DNA of 64,000 bases from the NCBI RefSeq assembly GCF_004134905.2, contig NZ_SDPQ02000001.1:434001-498000 (forward strand). Direction: 5' to 3'. Below the pieces are notes generated by a model. That model was not told where the DNA came from and ran no database searches. It saw only the letters and a list, made by a program, of their open reading frames with translations. The stretch is from Aeromicrobium ginsengisoli (GTDB lineage: Bacteria; Actinomycetota; Actinomycetes; Propionibacteriales; Nocardioidaceae). Shown in pieces: positions 1-11,639 of the stretch (within the stretch, counting starts at the first letter, position 1; each line of letters opens with the position of its first letter). The translations under genes and the position numbers were made by a program.

Positions 1-2543
<2,543 letters not shown>

Positions 2544-2631
2544 CGTCATTCTCCTTCGCGTCGTCTTCCATCCTGCCCAGCATCGCTGCGCAGCGCACGG
2601 TCAGGCTGTCCTAACTTCATGCGCGAATGTC

Positions 2632-2660
2632 TCTTGACATCAAGATACATGATATCGAGA
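2632..2660. promoter_or_regulatory. Paired palindromic operator-like sites upstream of acnA
   Basis: The sequence at 2632-2645 is a perfect inverted repeat, TCTTGA-CA-TCAAGA. Read on the opposite strand, the directly adjoining 2646-2660 gives TCTCGATATCATGTA, a degenerate copy of the same motif. The pair lies about 90 bp upstream of the aconitase start, a plausible position for a dimeric regulator binding twice. The regulator is not identifiable from this sequence. Confidence 0.5.
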
Positions 2661-2682
2661 CGTCGGACACCCCGACCCGCGG

Positions 2683-3369
2683 TCAGAACGGCTCGGGAAA
2701 GCGCAGCAGCGGCGAGTAGTAAGCGATGTAGATGATCGCGACGGCCAGCAGCCCGACCACCCCGGCCACGTCCATCGCGGTCAGGATGCGCTGGCGTCCC
2801 TCGGTCGTGGTGGCTCCGTCGCCGGTGGCGCGGATGACCTTGGTGCGGGCGATGCGGTCGGCGAAGCCCCGGTCGCTCGAGAGCAGCAACGGCACGACGA
2901 GGACGATGAGCGCCAGGTAGGCGGCGCCGCCGAAGTGCCAGCTGTCCGGCGTCAGGCGGCGGAACGTCGTGGGCAGGCCGATCGGGATCGCCGCGACCGC
3001 GAGGTCGAGCAGCACCGCCATGATCAGGCCGCGCAGGATGCCCCGCGCGGCACCGGTGGGCGCTTCGTCACCGACGTCGACCACGGCGAGGCCGACGCGA
3101 TGCTTGCCGATGCTGTGGCCTCGCAAGCCTTGGCGCAGACCGTTGTTCCAGACAAGGAACAGCTCCCCCACGATCAGTCCGCTGAGGATCAGGTCGTCGG
3201 AGAGGCTGATGGTCCAGAAGTCCGTGTTGCCGCCGTCCGACAGCCCCTCGCGGATCGCCCGGCCGAGGAAGTAGAGCAGCGCGCCTGCCGAGAACGCGGC
3301 GCTGAACAGCAGGGCATCGTGCCCCAAGGCTTCACGCCTCAGCTGCCTGATCGTCCTGTAGTCGGCCAT
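2683..3369 (-). CDS. RDD family membrane protein
   Basis: A 228-residue inner-membrane protein of unknown substrate. The RDD-family pattern is visible: a hydrophobic segment followed by LRGHSIGKHRVGLAVVD, two more hydrophobic segments, and DRIARTKVI near the C-terminus, where the family's paired Arg and Asp residues lie. The ATG at 3369 is preceded by AGGAG with 5 nt spacing and lies 8 nt after the stop of the upstream 868-residue membrane protein, so the two are probably co-transcribed. The frame stays open far upstream of this ATG, but that extension only shadows the neighbouring gene. Confidence 0.8.
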   Translation of the reverse strand: MADYRTIRQLRREALGHDALLFSAAFSAGALLYFLGRAIREGLSDGGNTDFWTISLSDDLILSGLIVGELFLVWNNGLRQGLRGHSIGKHRVGLAVVDVGDEAPTGAARGILRGLIMAVLLDLAVAAIPIGLPTTFRRLTPDSWHFGGAAYLALIVLVVPLLLSSDRGFADRIARTKVIRATGDGATTTEGRQRILTAMDVAGVVGLLAVAIIYIAYYSPLLRFPEPF

Positions 3370-3377
3370 GACGACTC

Positions 3378-5984
3378 CTAACGCATCGATCGTACGTAAC
3401 CGACGAGCTTGCGGCCGTCCCTGACACGGTCCTCCCACGTGATTCCGAAACCGAGCAGCATCGCGCTGACTGCGGCGATGAGGACGACCCGCGGAGCCGC
3501 GTTGGCGTACGGGCCGATGTTGAACAGCACCAGCAGCGTGAGGATCGTGACGCCGAAGACGAACGGCGCCTGCCAGCTGAAGCGGATGCCGAGCGTCAGC
3601 GCCGCGGCCGCGCCGATGCCGAGCAGCAGGGCCCGCAGGTCCGTCGGATTGGCGAGCGCCTGGGGCACGCTCGGCACCAGCGCGAGGGTCAGTCCGGGTC
3701 CGAGCAGCAGCCAGGTCTCCATGTCGGGCTTCTTGCGGACGAAGTAGAAGCCGACAGCCAGCGCGATCGCACCGAGCGGCAGCGTGTAGGCCTCGACGAA
3801 CGAGAAGCCGCTGTCCACGACGAGCAGGACGTACGCGACAGCGAGGGCGGCACCGCCGAGCCACAGGTACCACTGGCGGTCCGGCACGACGAAGCTCAGG
3901 CCGATCAGCACGACGCCGACGATCGTCCAGCGGACTGCCGCCTCGGACGTCGAGCCCTCCGCGATCAGAGCGACGAACATCGTGAACCCGGCGGCGGCCT
4001 CGACGCCGATGCGTACGGGCTGGTCGCGCAACACGACTCCAGTGGCCGCCACCAGCGCCAACGAGACGACGACGCCGACGAGGGCCGGCACGGCGTGGGG
4101 CGGATCGAGCAGGTCGGCAGCCGCGACGAGGCCACCGACGAAGGCGATGACGCTTGCGATGGCGTACGTCTGACGCGCCCAGTCGGCGCCCTTGGCGTAC
4201 GACAGGCCGGCGAGCACGACGGCGCCGGCGACATACGCCGATGCCGAGACACCTTGGTTGGGCGCGGCCAGCGCGGCGGCAAAGCCGACCAGGACGGCAG
4301 CGGTGGGCCCGACGAGCACGCCGAGGTTGCGGACATGGGCGGCGAGCAGTGCCGCGGCGACGACCATGAGCGCTGAGACGCCGGCCCACAACTGCAGCCT
4401 CGCCTCGACCACGGCAACGAGGGCGCCGAGGGCGAGCGCGACGGCGACCGCAGAGGACGCGTGCCGATGGATCGCCTTGAGCTCTGGCCAGCGCGGTACG
4501 AACCACGCCACCACGACAAGACCGATGACCATCGGGATGACGACCCACGCTGCGGTGTCCTCCGCCCACACGGGGTCGAGACGGCCGTCCCAGGGCCCGG
4601 ACCAGGCGGCGTCGAACCCGTTGCCGATGGCGTTGAACACGTCGGCCAGCAGCCCGAGGTGCAGCAGCACCAGCCCGCCCACGACGGGTGTGGCGCCGCC
4701 CCGCAGTCCCTTGGCCCAGGCGTTCGTACCGCGTGAGGCCGCGACGGCGAGCACTGCGGCGAGACCAGCGACCGCGAGCCAGGCGCCCTCCGGGCGCCAG
4801 GCGTCACCTGATGGGACCGCGACCAGCGCGCACACCGCGAAGACCGCGAGCGCGACGGCCCAGATGCGTACCGGAGCGACCAGCCAGGCAATGACCACGG
4901 CGGCGACGGCCATGAGGACCAGCGGCAAGCCGTGTCCGTCGCCCACGAGCTCGTCGACCTTGGGATGGTCGACCAGCCCGATCACCGCCACGACGTACGA
5001 CCACGTGAAGAACGCAGCGACCACGACTCGGGCGGTGATCGTCAACGGGCGTATGCCGGCCGGTCGGGTCGCCAGGGCCAGCAGGCCGGCGGCGACCAGG
5101 GCGAGGATCGATCGCCACGGCATGTCCCAGTCGGCGGGCACGTTGGCGGCGCCGATCCCGGCGAGCGTGATGCCGAGTCCTCCGACCAGTGCCGTCGAGA
5201 GCAGGTCGGCGTTGAGGAACGCGCGGGCGAACCGGCCGATGAGGATGCCGAGACCGACCAGCACGACGCCCCAGACCACCCAGGCCCACGCGATGCTCAT
5301 GCCGTCGAGGCCGAGCATGCCCTCGTGCCGGGCGGCGAAGAAGTCCAGCGTCAGCAGGGCCAGGACGACGGTCCACACCGCTTCGGCCGATGCGCGCAAC
5401 GTCCGGCGGGTGACCCACACGCCGAGCGCCGCGAAGCCCGCGGTCACGCCGAGCAGCACGAGCGTACGACCGACGAGTCCCAGGTCGCCCCAGGATCGGG
5501 TCACGAAGATGAACCCGGCGACGATCAGGCCGAAGGCGCCGAGAGTCAGCAGGATCGTGCCGACGGACCATTCCTTGGGCGGCGTCCGCTCTCCGGCCCG
5601 GAGCTGTCCCGACTGCAGGAACCCGCCGAGGGCATAGTCAGCCGGAACGGGCCCGGGCTGGGGATACGACGGGAGCGGACCGACGGTCGGCGACTGGGCA
5701 GGCGGTGGCGGCGTCGCCGGTGGTACGGGTGCGGGGGCAGCGGGGGGCGGTGGAGGTGGCGCGGCGGTCGCGAACGGGTCGGCGGCCTGAGGCGGTGGCG
5801 GCGCCTGCACGGAACGGTCGCGTCTGAGGGCGGCGCGCGCGAGCAGCTCGTCGGCCTGGAGGAGCGTCTGCCAGAGCTGCCGGACCTCGGCCGACGTCAG
5901 GTCGAGGCCGCAGTGCGGACACGTCGACTGACCGGCGATTGCGCCGCGGCAGTCCGGACAGGCTTGCGGGTCTGCGAAGCGCAT
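3378..5984 (-). CDS. Large polytopic membrane protein with N-terminal zinc ribbon
   Basis: An 868-residue protein. Residues 1-30 hold two CxxC pairs (CPDC and CPHC) forming a zinc ribbon. Then come a short helical region with hydrophilic character, a Pro-rich linker around residues 62-105, and about 25 hydrophobic segments filling the rest. This layout is seen in conserved actinobacterial membrane proteins of unknown function. The family is not identified more exactly here, and a DUF2157-like relationship is only a guess. It lies just upstream of the RDD gene in the same direction. No catalytic motif was seen. Confidence 0.75.
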   Translation of the reverse strand: MRFADPQACPDCRGAIAGQSTCPHCGLDLTSAEVRQLWQTLLQADELLARAALRRDRSVQAPPPPQAADPFATAAPPPPPPAAPAPVPPATPPPPAQSPTVGPLPSYPQPGPVPADYALGGFLQSGQLRAGERTPPKEWSVGTILLTLGAFGLIVAGFIFVTRSWGDLGLVGRTLVLLGVTAGFAALGVWVTRRTLRASAEAVWTVVLALLTLDFFAARHEGMLGLDGMSIAWAWVVWGVVLVGLGILIGRFARAFLNADLLSTALVGGLGITLAGIGAANVPADWDMPWRSILALVAAGLLALATRPAGIRPLTITARVVVAAFFTWSYVVAVIGLVDHPKVDELVGDGHGLPLVLMAVAAVVIAWLVAPVRIWAVALAVFAVCALVAVPSGDAWRPEGAWLAVAGLAAVLAVAASRGTNAWAKGLRGGATPVVGGLVLLHLGLLADVFNAIGNGFDAAWSGPWDGRLDPVWAEDTAAWVVIPMVIGLVVVAWFVPRWPELKAIHRHASSAVAVALALGALVAVVEARLQLWAGVSALMVVAAALLAAHVRNLGVLVGPTAAVLVGFAAALAAPNQGVSASAYVAGAVVLAGLSYAKGADWARQTYAIASVIAFVGGLVAAADLLDPPHAVPALVGVVVSLALVAATGVVLRDQPVRIGVEAAAGFTMFVALIAEGSTSEAAVRWTIVGVVLIGLSFVVPDRQWYLWLGGAALAVAYVLLVVDSGFSFVEAYTLPLGAIALAVGFYFVRKKPDMETWLLLGPGLTLALVPSVPQALANPTDLRALLLGIGAAAALTLGIRFSWQAPFVFGVTILTLLVLFNIGPYANAAPRVVLIAAVSAMLLGFGITWEDRVRDGRKLVGYVRSMR

Positions 5985-6005
5985 GGCCTCACTGTGTCCT
6001 GACCG

Positions 6006-7211
6006 TCACTCCCGCACAAGCACCGCCACGCACTCGACGTGGTGCGTCATCGGGAACAGGGCGAACGCCCGCAGCCCGTCGAGGGCGTATCCACGAGCCG
6101 AGAACGAGGCCAGGTCGCGGGCCAGCGCCGCCGGATCGCACGCGACATAGACGATCCGCCGCGGAGCCAGGTCGACGATGCCGGCGACGGCCTTCTTGGC
6201 GCCCGTACGCGGTGGGTCGAGGACGACGACGTCGGCCGAGTCCCCCAGCGATCCGCTGCGGAGGGCCCGCTCGACGGTCTCGCCGACGAGGCGGACCTGC
6301 GGGAAGTCGTGCAGGTTGCGGCGGGCGTCACGTGAGGCCCCCCGGTCCGACTCCACGCTGAAGACGACGCTCTCCTCCCCCGCCTCGTCGGCGAGGAACG
6401 TCGTGAACAGGCCGACGCCGGCATAGAGATCGAGCACCGTGTCGCCCTCGGCCACCTCGGCGGCCTCGATGACCGCCTCGACGAGCGTCGCCGCAGCGTC
6501 GGGGTGCACCTGCCAGAACCCAGAGCCGGAGACCCGGAAGTCGGCGGCCAGCACGCGTTCGGTCACGGCACCTCGTCCGCCGCGCACGGTGCCGTCGACC
6601 GCGACGACCCCGTCGACGGCCGCCTCGACGTCATCGGGGATCGACGCATCCGTGACGAGGATCGTGTCCCCGGTCGAGGACACGATCGCCTCGACGGACT
6701 CGGCGTCCCACCTGCGCCCGAGCACGTCCGGCAGGTCAGGGTGGGCGATCAGGCAGCGATCGACCGGGATGATCTCGTGGGACCGGTGCTTGCGGAGTCC
6801 GGGCCGGCCATCGGCGTCGACGGCGAACTGCATGCGCGTACGCCACCCGAGTGCCTCGGGCTCGACAGCTTCGACCTCGCCGTCCCACGTGATGCCGGCG
6901 AGACGGCGGAGCTGCTCGCGTACGACGTCACCGAGCAGCTCTCGCTGCGCGGCCGGATCGACGTGCTGGAAGTCGCAGCCGCCGCACCTGCCGGGTCCGG
7001 CGTCGGGGCACGGCGCCTCGACTCGGCCCGGTGCGGGCTCGATGATCTCGACGGCATCGGCCCGCAGGAACGACTTCGACCGGTCCGTGATGTGGATGCG
7101 AACGCGCTCGCCCGGCAGTGTGTGGCGCACGAACACGACCTGCCCGTCGAGGCGGGCGACGCAGTGGCCGCCATGGGCGATCGGCCCGACGTCGACGATC
7201 GGGTCGGTCAT
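6006..7211 (-). CDS. TRAM-domain 5-methyluridine RNA methyltransferase (TrmA/RumA family)
   Basis: A 401-residue SAM-dependent RNA m5U methyltransferase; whether it targets tRNA or rRNA cannot be decided from sequence. An N-terminal TRAM domain covers residues 1-58. Iron-sulfur cysteines C68, C76 and C79 (CPDAGPGRCGGC) follow, with another near residue 153. The Rossmann motif VLDLYAGVGLFT binds SAM, DPPRTG is the family motif IV, and C358 in VYVACDPAAL is the expected nucleophile. Its ATG overlaps the stop of the upstream permease gene (ATGA), so the two are translationally coupled. The M. tuberculosis equivalent by order is Rv2689c. Confidence 0.9.
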   Translation of the reverse strand: MTDPIVDVGPIAHGGHCVARLDGQVVFVRHTLPGERVRIHITDRSKSFLRADAVEIIEPAPGRVEAPCPDAGPGRCGGCDFQHVDPAAQRELLGDVVREQLRRLAGITWDGEVEAVEPEALGWRTRMQFAVDADGRPGLRKHRSHEIIPVDRCLIAHPDLPDVLGRRWDAESVEAIVSSTGDTILVTDASIPDDVEAAVDGVVAVDGTVRGGRGAVTERVLAADFRVSGSGFWQVHPDAAATLVEAVIEAAEVAEGDTVLDLYAGVGLFTTFLADEAGEESVVFSVESDRGASRDARRNLHDFPQVRLVGETVERALRSGSLGDSADVVVLDPPRTGAKKAVAGIVDLAPRRIVYVACDPAALARDLASFSARGYALDGLRAFALFPMTHHVECVAVLVRE

Positions 7212-9220
7212 CGGTCGCGGAAGCCGCGGCGGACGTCACCCGGTGCCGGACGGCTGCGGGCAAGGCGCTTCTTGGCGCGGCCGGCGGAGCTCAGCTGGTA
7301 GGGCACGCTCGTGACCATGACGCCGGGCATGAACAGCAGGCGGCCCTTGAGGCGAAGCGCGGTCTGGTTGTGCAGGAGCTGCTCCCACCACTTGCCGACG
7401 ACGTACTCGGGGATGTAGACCGTGATGATGTCGCGAGGGCTCGACTTGCGGAGCTCCTTGACGTAGCGGATCACGGGGCGCACGAGCTCGCGATAGGGCG
7501 AGTTGACGACCTTGAGCGGGATGGGGATCTCGAGGTCCTCCCACTGCTTCATCAAGGCCGCGGTCTGCGCCGGGTCGAACTCGACCGTCAACGCCTCGAG
7601 CGAGTTGGGCCGCGACACCCGGGCGTACGAGAGTGCGCGCATCGTGGGCTTGTGCAGCTTGCTGACCAGGACGATCGCGTGGACCCGGGCTGGCAGCGCG
7701 ACGTCCGAGTCGTCGATCGCGAGCTCGGCGGAGACCCGGTCGTAGTGCCGGCCGATGCCCCGCATCAGCAGGAAGATCGCGATCATCGCGACGATGGCGA
7801 TCCATGCGCCGGCGAGGAACTTCGTGATCAGCACGATGACCAGCACCGTCGCGGTCATGCCGAGGCCGATCGAGTTGACGACCCTCGAGCGCTTCATCCG
7901 GGATCGTGCGGCCGGGTCCTGCTCGGTCCTGAGGTGCCGGTTCCAGTGGCGGATCATCCCGAGCTGGCTCAGGTTGAACGAGACGAACACGCCGACGATG
8001 TAGAGCTGGATGAGCCTCGTGACCTCTGCGTCGTACGCCTGGATCAGCGCCACCGCTGCGACCGCCAGCAGGATGATGCCGTTGCTGAACGTGAGCCGGT
8101 CGCCGCGGGTGTCGAGCTGACGGGGCAGGAAGCCGTCGCGGGCCAGGATCGAGCCCAGCACCGGGAAGCCGTTGAACGCCGTGTTGGCGGCCAGCACCAG
8201 GATGATGCCGGTGCAGGCGATCGTGAAGTAGAACAGCGGCGTGAAGTCGCTGTAGAGCGACTTGGCCAGCTGGCCGATCACGGTGTTCTGCTCATAGCTC
8301 TTGCCCACCGCGGTGCCGTCGGCCTTGAGCAGCTGGCGAGCCGGGTCCTCGACGTAGTGCAGCTTCATCAGGTCGGCCAGCACGACGATGCTCATGAGCA
8401 TCGTGATGGCGATCGAGCCCAACAACAACAGCGTCGTCGCGGCGTTCTTGCTCTTGGGCTTCTTGAACGCCGGCACGCCGTTGCTGATCGCCTCGATGCC
8501 GGTCAATGCGGTGCAGCCCGACGAGAACGCGCGGGCCAGCAGGAACACCATCGCGACACCGGTGAAGCCGTTCTCGAACTGGCCCTCCGGCGAGATGGAG
8601 TACTTCGCGCTCTCCGCGTCCGGCAGGTCACCGGTCAGGTAGCGCAGATAACCCCACAGCCCCATCAGGATGATCGCGATCATGAACAGGTAGGTCGGCA
8701 CCGCGAACGCCTTGCCGGACTCCTTGGTGCCGCGCAGGTTCATCGCCATCAGCACGAAGACCAGCACCGAAGCAGCGGTGGCCTCATGACCGTTGAGCCA
8801 CGGCAGCGCGGAGGCTGCGTTCTGGACGCCGGAGGAGATCGAGACCGCGACCGTGAGCACGTAGTCGACGAGTAGTGCACTGCCGACGGTCAAGCCGGCG
8901 GTGGGCCCGAGGTTGACCGTCGCGACCTCGTAGTCGCCACCACCGCTGGGATAGGCGTGCACGTTCTGCCGGTAGGACATGACCACGATCGCCATGACGC
9001 AGGCGACGGCGATGCCGATCTTCCAGTTGAACGCGTACGCCGACAGTCCGCCGAGCGAGAGCGTCAGGAAGATCTCGTCGGGGGCATACGCCACCGACGA
9101 CAGCGCATCGCTCGCGAACACCGGCAGCGCTATGCGCTTGGGGAGAAGAGTCTCACCGAGCTGGGTGCTGCGTAGCTTGCGGCCGACCAGCGCGCGCTTG
9201 GCGACCTCGGTGATTCCCAC
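7208..9220 (-). CDS. APC superfamily permease, probably cation/potassium or amino-acid transport
   Basis: A 670-residue transporter with about 12 membrane segments in the first 470 residues and a cytoplasmic C-terminal domain of about 190. The N-terminal pattern ALPVFASDALSSVAYAP is typical of the APC subgroup that includes KimA (YdaO), a c-di-AMP-controlled potassium importer. By order it matches Rv2690c, which sits beside ceoB and ceoC in mycobacteria, as here. The start is GTG at 9220, divergent from the TrkA gene with about 70 bp between. Potassium transport is inferred from family and neighbours; amino-acid transport remains possible. Confidence 0.85.
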   Translation of the reverse strand: MGITEVAKRALVGRKLRSTQLGETLLPKRIALPVFASDALSSVAYAPDEIFLTLSLGGLSAYAFNWKIGIAVACVMAIVVMSYRQNVHAYPSGGGDYEVATVNLGPTAGLTVGSALLVDYVLTVAVSISSGVQNAASALPWLNGHEATAASVLVFVLMAMNLRGTKESGKAFAVPTYLFMIAIILMGLWGYLRYLTGDLPDAESAKYSISPEGQFENGFTGVAMVFLLARAFSSGCTALTGIEAISNGVPAFKKPKSKNAATTLLLLGSIAITMLMSIVVLADLMKLHYVEDPARQLLKADGTAVGKSYEQNTVIGQLAKSLYSDFTPLFYFTIACTGIILVLAANTAFNGFPVLGSILARDGFLPRQLDTRGDRLTFSNGIILLAVAAVALIQAYDAEVTRLIQLYIVGVFVSFNLSQLGMIRHWNRHLRTEQDPAARSRMKRSRVVNSIGLGMTATVLVIVLITKFLAGAWIAIVAMIAIFLLMRGIGRHYDRVSAELAIDDSDVALPARVHAIVLVSKLHKPTMRALSYARVSRPNSLEALTVEFDPAQTAALMKQWEDLEIPIPLKVVNSPYRELVRPVIRYVKELRKSSPRDIITVYIPEYVVGKWWEQLLHNQTALRLKGRLLFMPGVMVTSVPYQLSSAGRAKKRLARSRPAPGDVRRGFRDR

Positions 9221-9289
9221 GAGAGACGATGCTAGACCTCACACTGAGTCTCTGCGCGAGCCGTCCCGTTGCGGTGTAGCGTCGCCTGC

Positions 9290-9952
9290 GTGCACATCGT
9301 GATCATGGGCTGCGGCCGAGTCGGTTCGACCCTCTCTCGCAGCCTCGAGGAGCGCGGCCACACCACGGCCGTCATCGACTCCAACCCGGACGCCTTCCGC
9401 CGCCTGGGCCCGGGATTCAGCGGGATCACGGTGACCGGCATGGGGTTCGACCGCGAGGTCCTGATCAAGGCCGGCATCGAGCGCGCCGATGCATTCGCCG
9501 CCGTGTCGAGCGGCGACAACTCCAACATCATCTCCGCGCGTGTCGCCCGCGAGCAGTTCAAGGTCGAGAACGTCGTGGCCCGCATCTACGACCCGGGCCG
9601 CGCCGAGGTCTACGAACGCCTCGGCGTACCCACCGTGGCCACGGTGCCGTGGGCCGCCGACCAGGTCCTGCGTCGCGTGGTGCCGGCCGGTACCGAGCCC
9701 GCGTGGCGTGACCAGACCGGCGAGGTCCGCCTCGACCAGGTCTACGCGCCCACGCCGTGGATCAGCCGCAAGATCGCCGAGCTCGAGGACGCCGCCGGCG
9801 TGCGTGTGGCGTTCCTCCGCCGCCTCGGCACCGGTGTGATCGCCACTCCCGACACCGTCATCCAGGAGGGCGACTACTTGAGCCTGTTCATGCGCGAGGA
9901 CCACGCCAGCAGCGCGCTCGCCGCACTCGAGGCCGGACCGGAGGACGACTGA
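9290..9952 (+). CDS. ceoB: TrkA family potassium uptake regulatory protein (CeoB type)
   Basis: A 220-residue cytosolic gating subunit. It has an N-terminal RCK/TrkA-N Rossmann domain (VHIVIMGCGRVGSTLSRSL, with an acidic residue after the second strand in AVIDSN) for NAD(H) or nucleotide binding. A TrkA-C domain follows from about residue 140. The start is GTG at 9290, matching the exact N-terminus of the family; in-frame codons further upstream add residues outside the conserved domain. Its stop overlaps the next start (TGATG). Order matches Rv2691. It probably controls a K+ transporter, perhaps the divergent permease. Confidence 0.9.
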   Translation: MHIVIMGCGRVGSTLSRSLEERGHTTAVIDSNPDAFRRLGPGFSGITVTGMGFDREVLIKAGIERADAFAAVSSGDNSNIISARVAREQFKVENVVARIYDPGRAEVYERLGVPTVATVPWAADQVLRRVVPAGTEPAWRDQTGEVRLDQVYAPTPWISRKIAELEDAAGVRVAFLRRLGTGVIATPDTVIQEGDYLSLFMREDHASSALAALEAGPEDD

Positions 9953-10614
9953 TGCGCGTCGTGATCGCGGGAGCCGGCGCTGTCGGCCGCTCCGTCGCCC
10001 AAGAGCTCATCGACAACGGCCACTCCGTGCTGCTGATCGACAAGTCCCCCGCGTCGATCAGGGCCGATGCCGTGCCCGAGGCCCAGTGGCTGCTCGCCGA
10101 CGCGTGCGAGCTGTCGTCCCTCGAGGAGGCGCAGCTCGAGTCGTGCGACGTCGTCATCGCCTCGACCGGCGACGACAAGGCCAACCTTGTCATCTCGCTG
10201 CTGGCCAAGACCGAGTTCGCCGTCCCCCGCACCGTCGGCCGGGTCAATCACCCCAGCAACGAGTGGTTGTTCAGCGAGTCGTGGGGCGTCGACGTCTCCG
10301 TCTCGACTCCCCGCATCATGTCGGCGCTCGTCGAGGAGGCAGTCTCGGTCGGCGACCTGGTGCGCCTGTTCACGTTCCGGCAGAGCAACACCAACCTCGT
10401 CGAGCTCACGATGCCCGAGGACTCGCCCTATGTCGGCAAGCGCGTCGGCGAGGTGCCGTGGCCCGATGATGTCGTCCTCGTGGCGATCCTGCGGGACAAC
10501 GCGATCCAGACACCTGACGCGGACCGTTCGCTGGAGTCCGGGGACGAGCTGCTGTTCGTGACGCCCGAGGAGGCCGAGGACCACCTCGGCGAGCTCCTCT
10601 CCCCCAAGGGCTGA
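9952..10614 (+). CDS. ceoC: TrkA family potassium uptake regulatory protein (CeoC type)
   Basis: A 220-residue paralogue of the preceding gene. It has a Rossmann domain at residues 1-130 (MRVVIAGAGAVGRSVAQEL, then LLIDKS) and a TrkA-C ligand-binding domain at about 140-215. The ATG shares a base with the upstream stop, so the two proteins are probably made in equal amounts and may form mixed octameric rings. Equivalent to Rv2692 by order. It ends 4 bp before the convergent DUF3159 gene. Confidence 0.9.
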   Translation: MRVVIAGAGAVGRSVAQELIDNGHSVLLIDKSPASIRADAVPEAQWLLADACELSSLEEAQLESCDVVIASTGDDKANLVISLLAKTEFAVPRTVGRVNHPSNEWLFSESWGVDVSVSTPRIMSALVEEAVSVGDLVRLFTFRQSNTNLVELTMPEDSPYVGKRVGEVPWPDDVVLVAILRDNAIQTPDADRSLESGDELLFVTPEEAEDHLGELLSPKG

Positions 10615-10617
10615 GGC

Positions 10618-11283
10618 TCAAGCCTCGTCCGGCTCGAGCGGGGTGTGGTTGCGGCCGAGCAGCCAGGCCATCACGGCGAAGGACGCGAGCTGCAACGGCC
10701 AGCCCAGGGCGATCTTGGCCGTGCCGAGCAGCGCGACGTGATCGGTGAGCCACAGCGGATACTGCACGACGACACGCAGGACGCACGGTGCCGCCATCAC
10801 CCACGTGAGCTGCGAGCACAGCTTCACCAAGCCACGGTCTGAGTGCCACGCCGTCGGGTCACCGGTGACGCTGCCGATCATGAAGCCGAGCAGCGGCCAT
10901 CCCACGAGGATCGACAGGACGAACACGGCCGCGTAGGCGCCGTTGTAGATGATGCCGGGCAGGAAGACGTCACGCGCCTCGCCCGAACGTGAGGCGAAGA
11001 CCGCCGCGATGCCGATGCCGAACAGTGAGTTGAGGACGAACTGGACCGTGGAACGCTGGGCCACGCGTACGACCAGCAGCAGCACCGTGGCGACGACGCT
11101 GATGACCAGCGACAGCTTGAGCTCGTGGCTGATGATCCAGGAGAGCGTGAACAACGCGGTCGGGACGGCACTCTCGACGATGCCGCGCCGGCCACCCAGC
11201 GCCTTGGCCAGCTGGCCGCGGACCAGCTGCTCGACGGTCTCGTAAGCGTCAGTCCCCGGATTCGATCCGTGGGCGGAGGTCAT
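10618..11283 (-). CDS. DUF3159 family membrane protein
   Basis: A 221-residue protein with a soluble N-terminus of about 35 residues (TVEQLVRGQLAKALGGRRGIVESAVPT is the family's conserved entry) followed by five or six membrane segments. Its function is unknown. The ATG at 11283 overlaps the stop of the OB-fold gene upstream (ATGA). Order matches Rv2693c. Confidence 0.85.
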   Translation of the reverse strand: MTSAHGSNPGTDAYETVEQLVRGQLAKALGGRRGIVESAVPTALFTLSWIISHELKLSLVISVVATVLLLVVRVAQRSTVQFVLNSLFGIGIAAVFASRSGEARDVFLPGIIYNGAYAAVFVLSILVGWPLLGFMIGSVTGDPTAWHSDRGLVKLCSQLTWVMAAPCVLRVVVQYPLWLTDHVALLGTAKIALGWPLQLASFAVMAWLLGRNHTPLEPDEA

Positions 11284-11630
11284 GCCTCGAGTTCGTAACG
11301 TGGGTTGTAGATCACGCGGGTGCCGTTGCGCATCCCGATGCGGCCGTACGCCTTGAGCTGCCGGCCGGCGGCAACGCCTTCGATCTTGCGGCGGCCGAGC
11401 CAGATGAGGGTCACGCAGTCCGAACCGTCGTAGAGCTCGGCCTCGAGGGCCGTGACGCCGTCGACCGGGCGCAGCGTGACGGAGCGCAGGACGCCGTGGA
11501 TCGTGACGACGGAGCGGTCGGCCTGAGAGGCGATGAGCTTGCAGCCGGCCTTGGCTGCGTCGCTCTGGAGCTCCTCGGCCTCGATGTTCTCGGTCGAGAG
11601 TCGTTCAAGGGTCCTGCTGATGCGTCCCAT
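11280..11630 (-). CDS. OB-fold nucleic-acid-binding protein
   Basis: A 116-residue protein with one OB-fold domain. Residues about 40-115 show the beta pattern SVVTIHGVLRSVTLRP, ALEAELYDGSDCVTLIWLGRR, KAYGRIGMRNGTRVIYNPRYEL, typical of the RecG/aspartyl-tRNA-synthetase type anti-codon-like OB fold. The binding partner is unknown. It lies 9 nt after the DUF3710 gene and is coupled to DUF3159 downstream. Order matches Rv2694c. Confidence 0.85.
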   Translation of the reverse strand: MGRISRTLERLSTENIEAEELQSDAAKAGCKLIASQADRSVVTIHGVLRSVTLRPVDGVTALEAELYDGSDCVTLIWLGRRKIEGVAAGRQLKAYGRIGMRNGTRVIYNPRYELEA

Positions 11631-11639
11631 GCTGAAATT

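Noticed and set aside
2683..4569. 628-codon minus frame spanning the RDD gene
   Set aside because: Only the last 228 codons encode the RDD protein; the upstream part overlaps the 868-residue membrane protein in another frame and has no protein-like composition.
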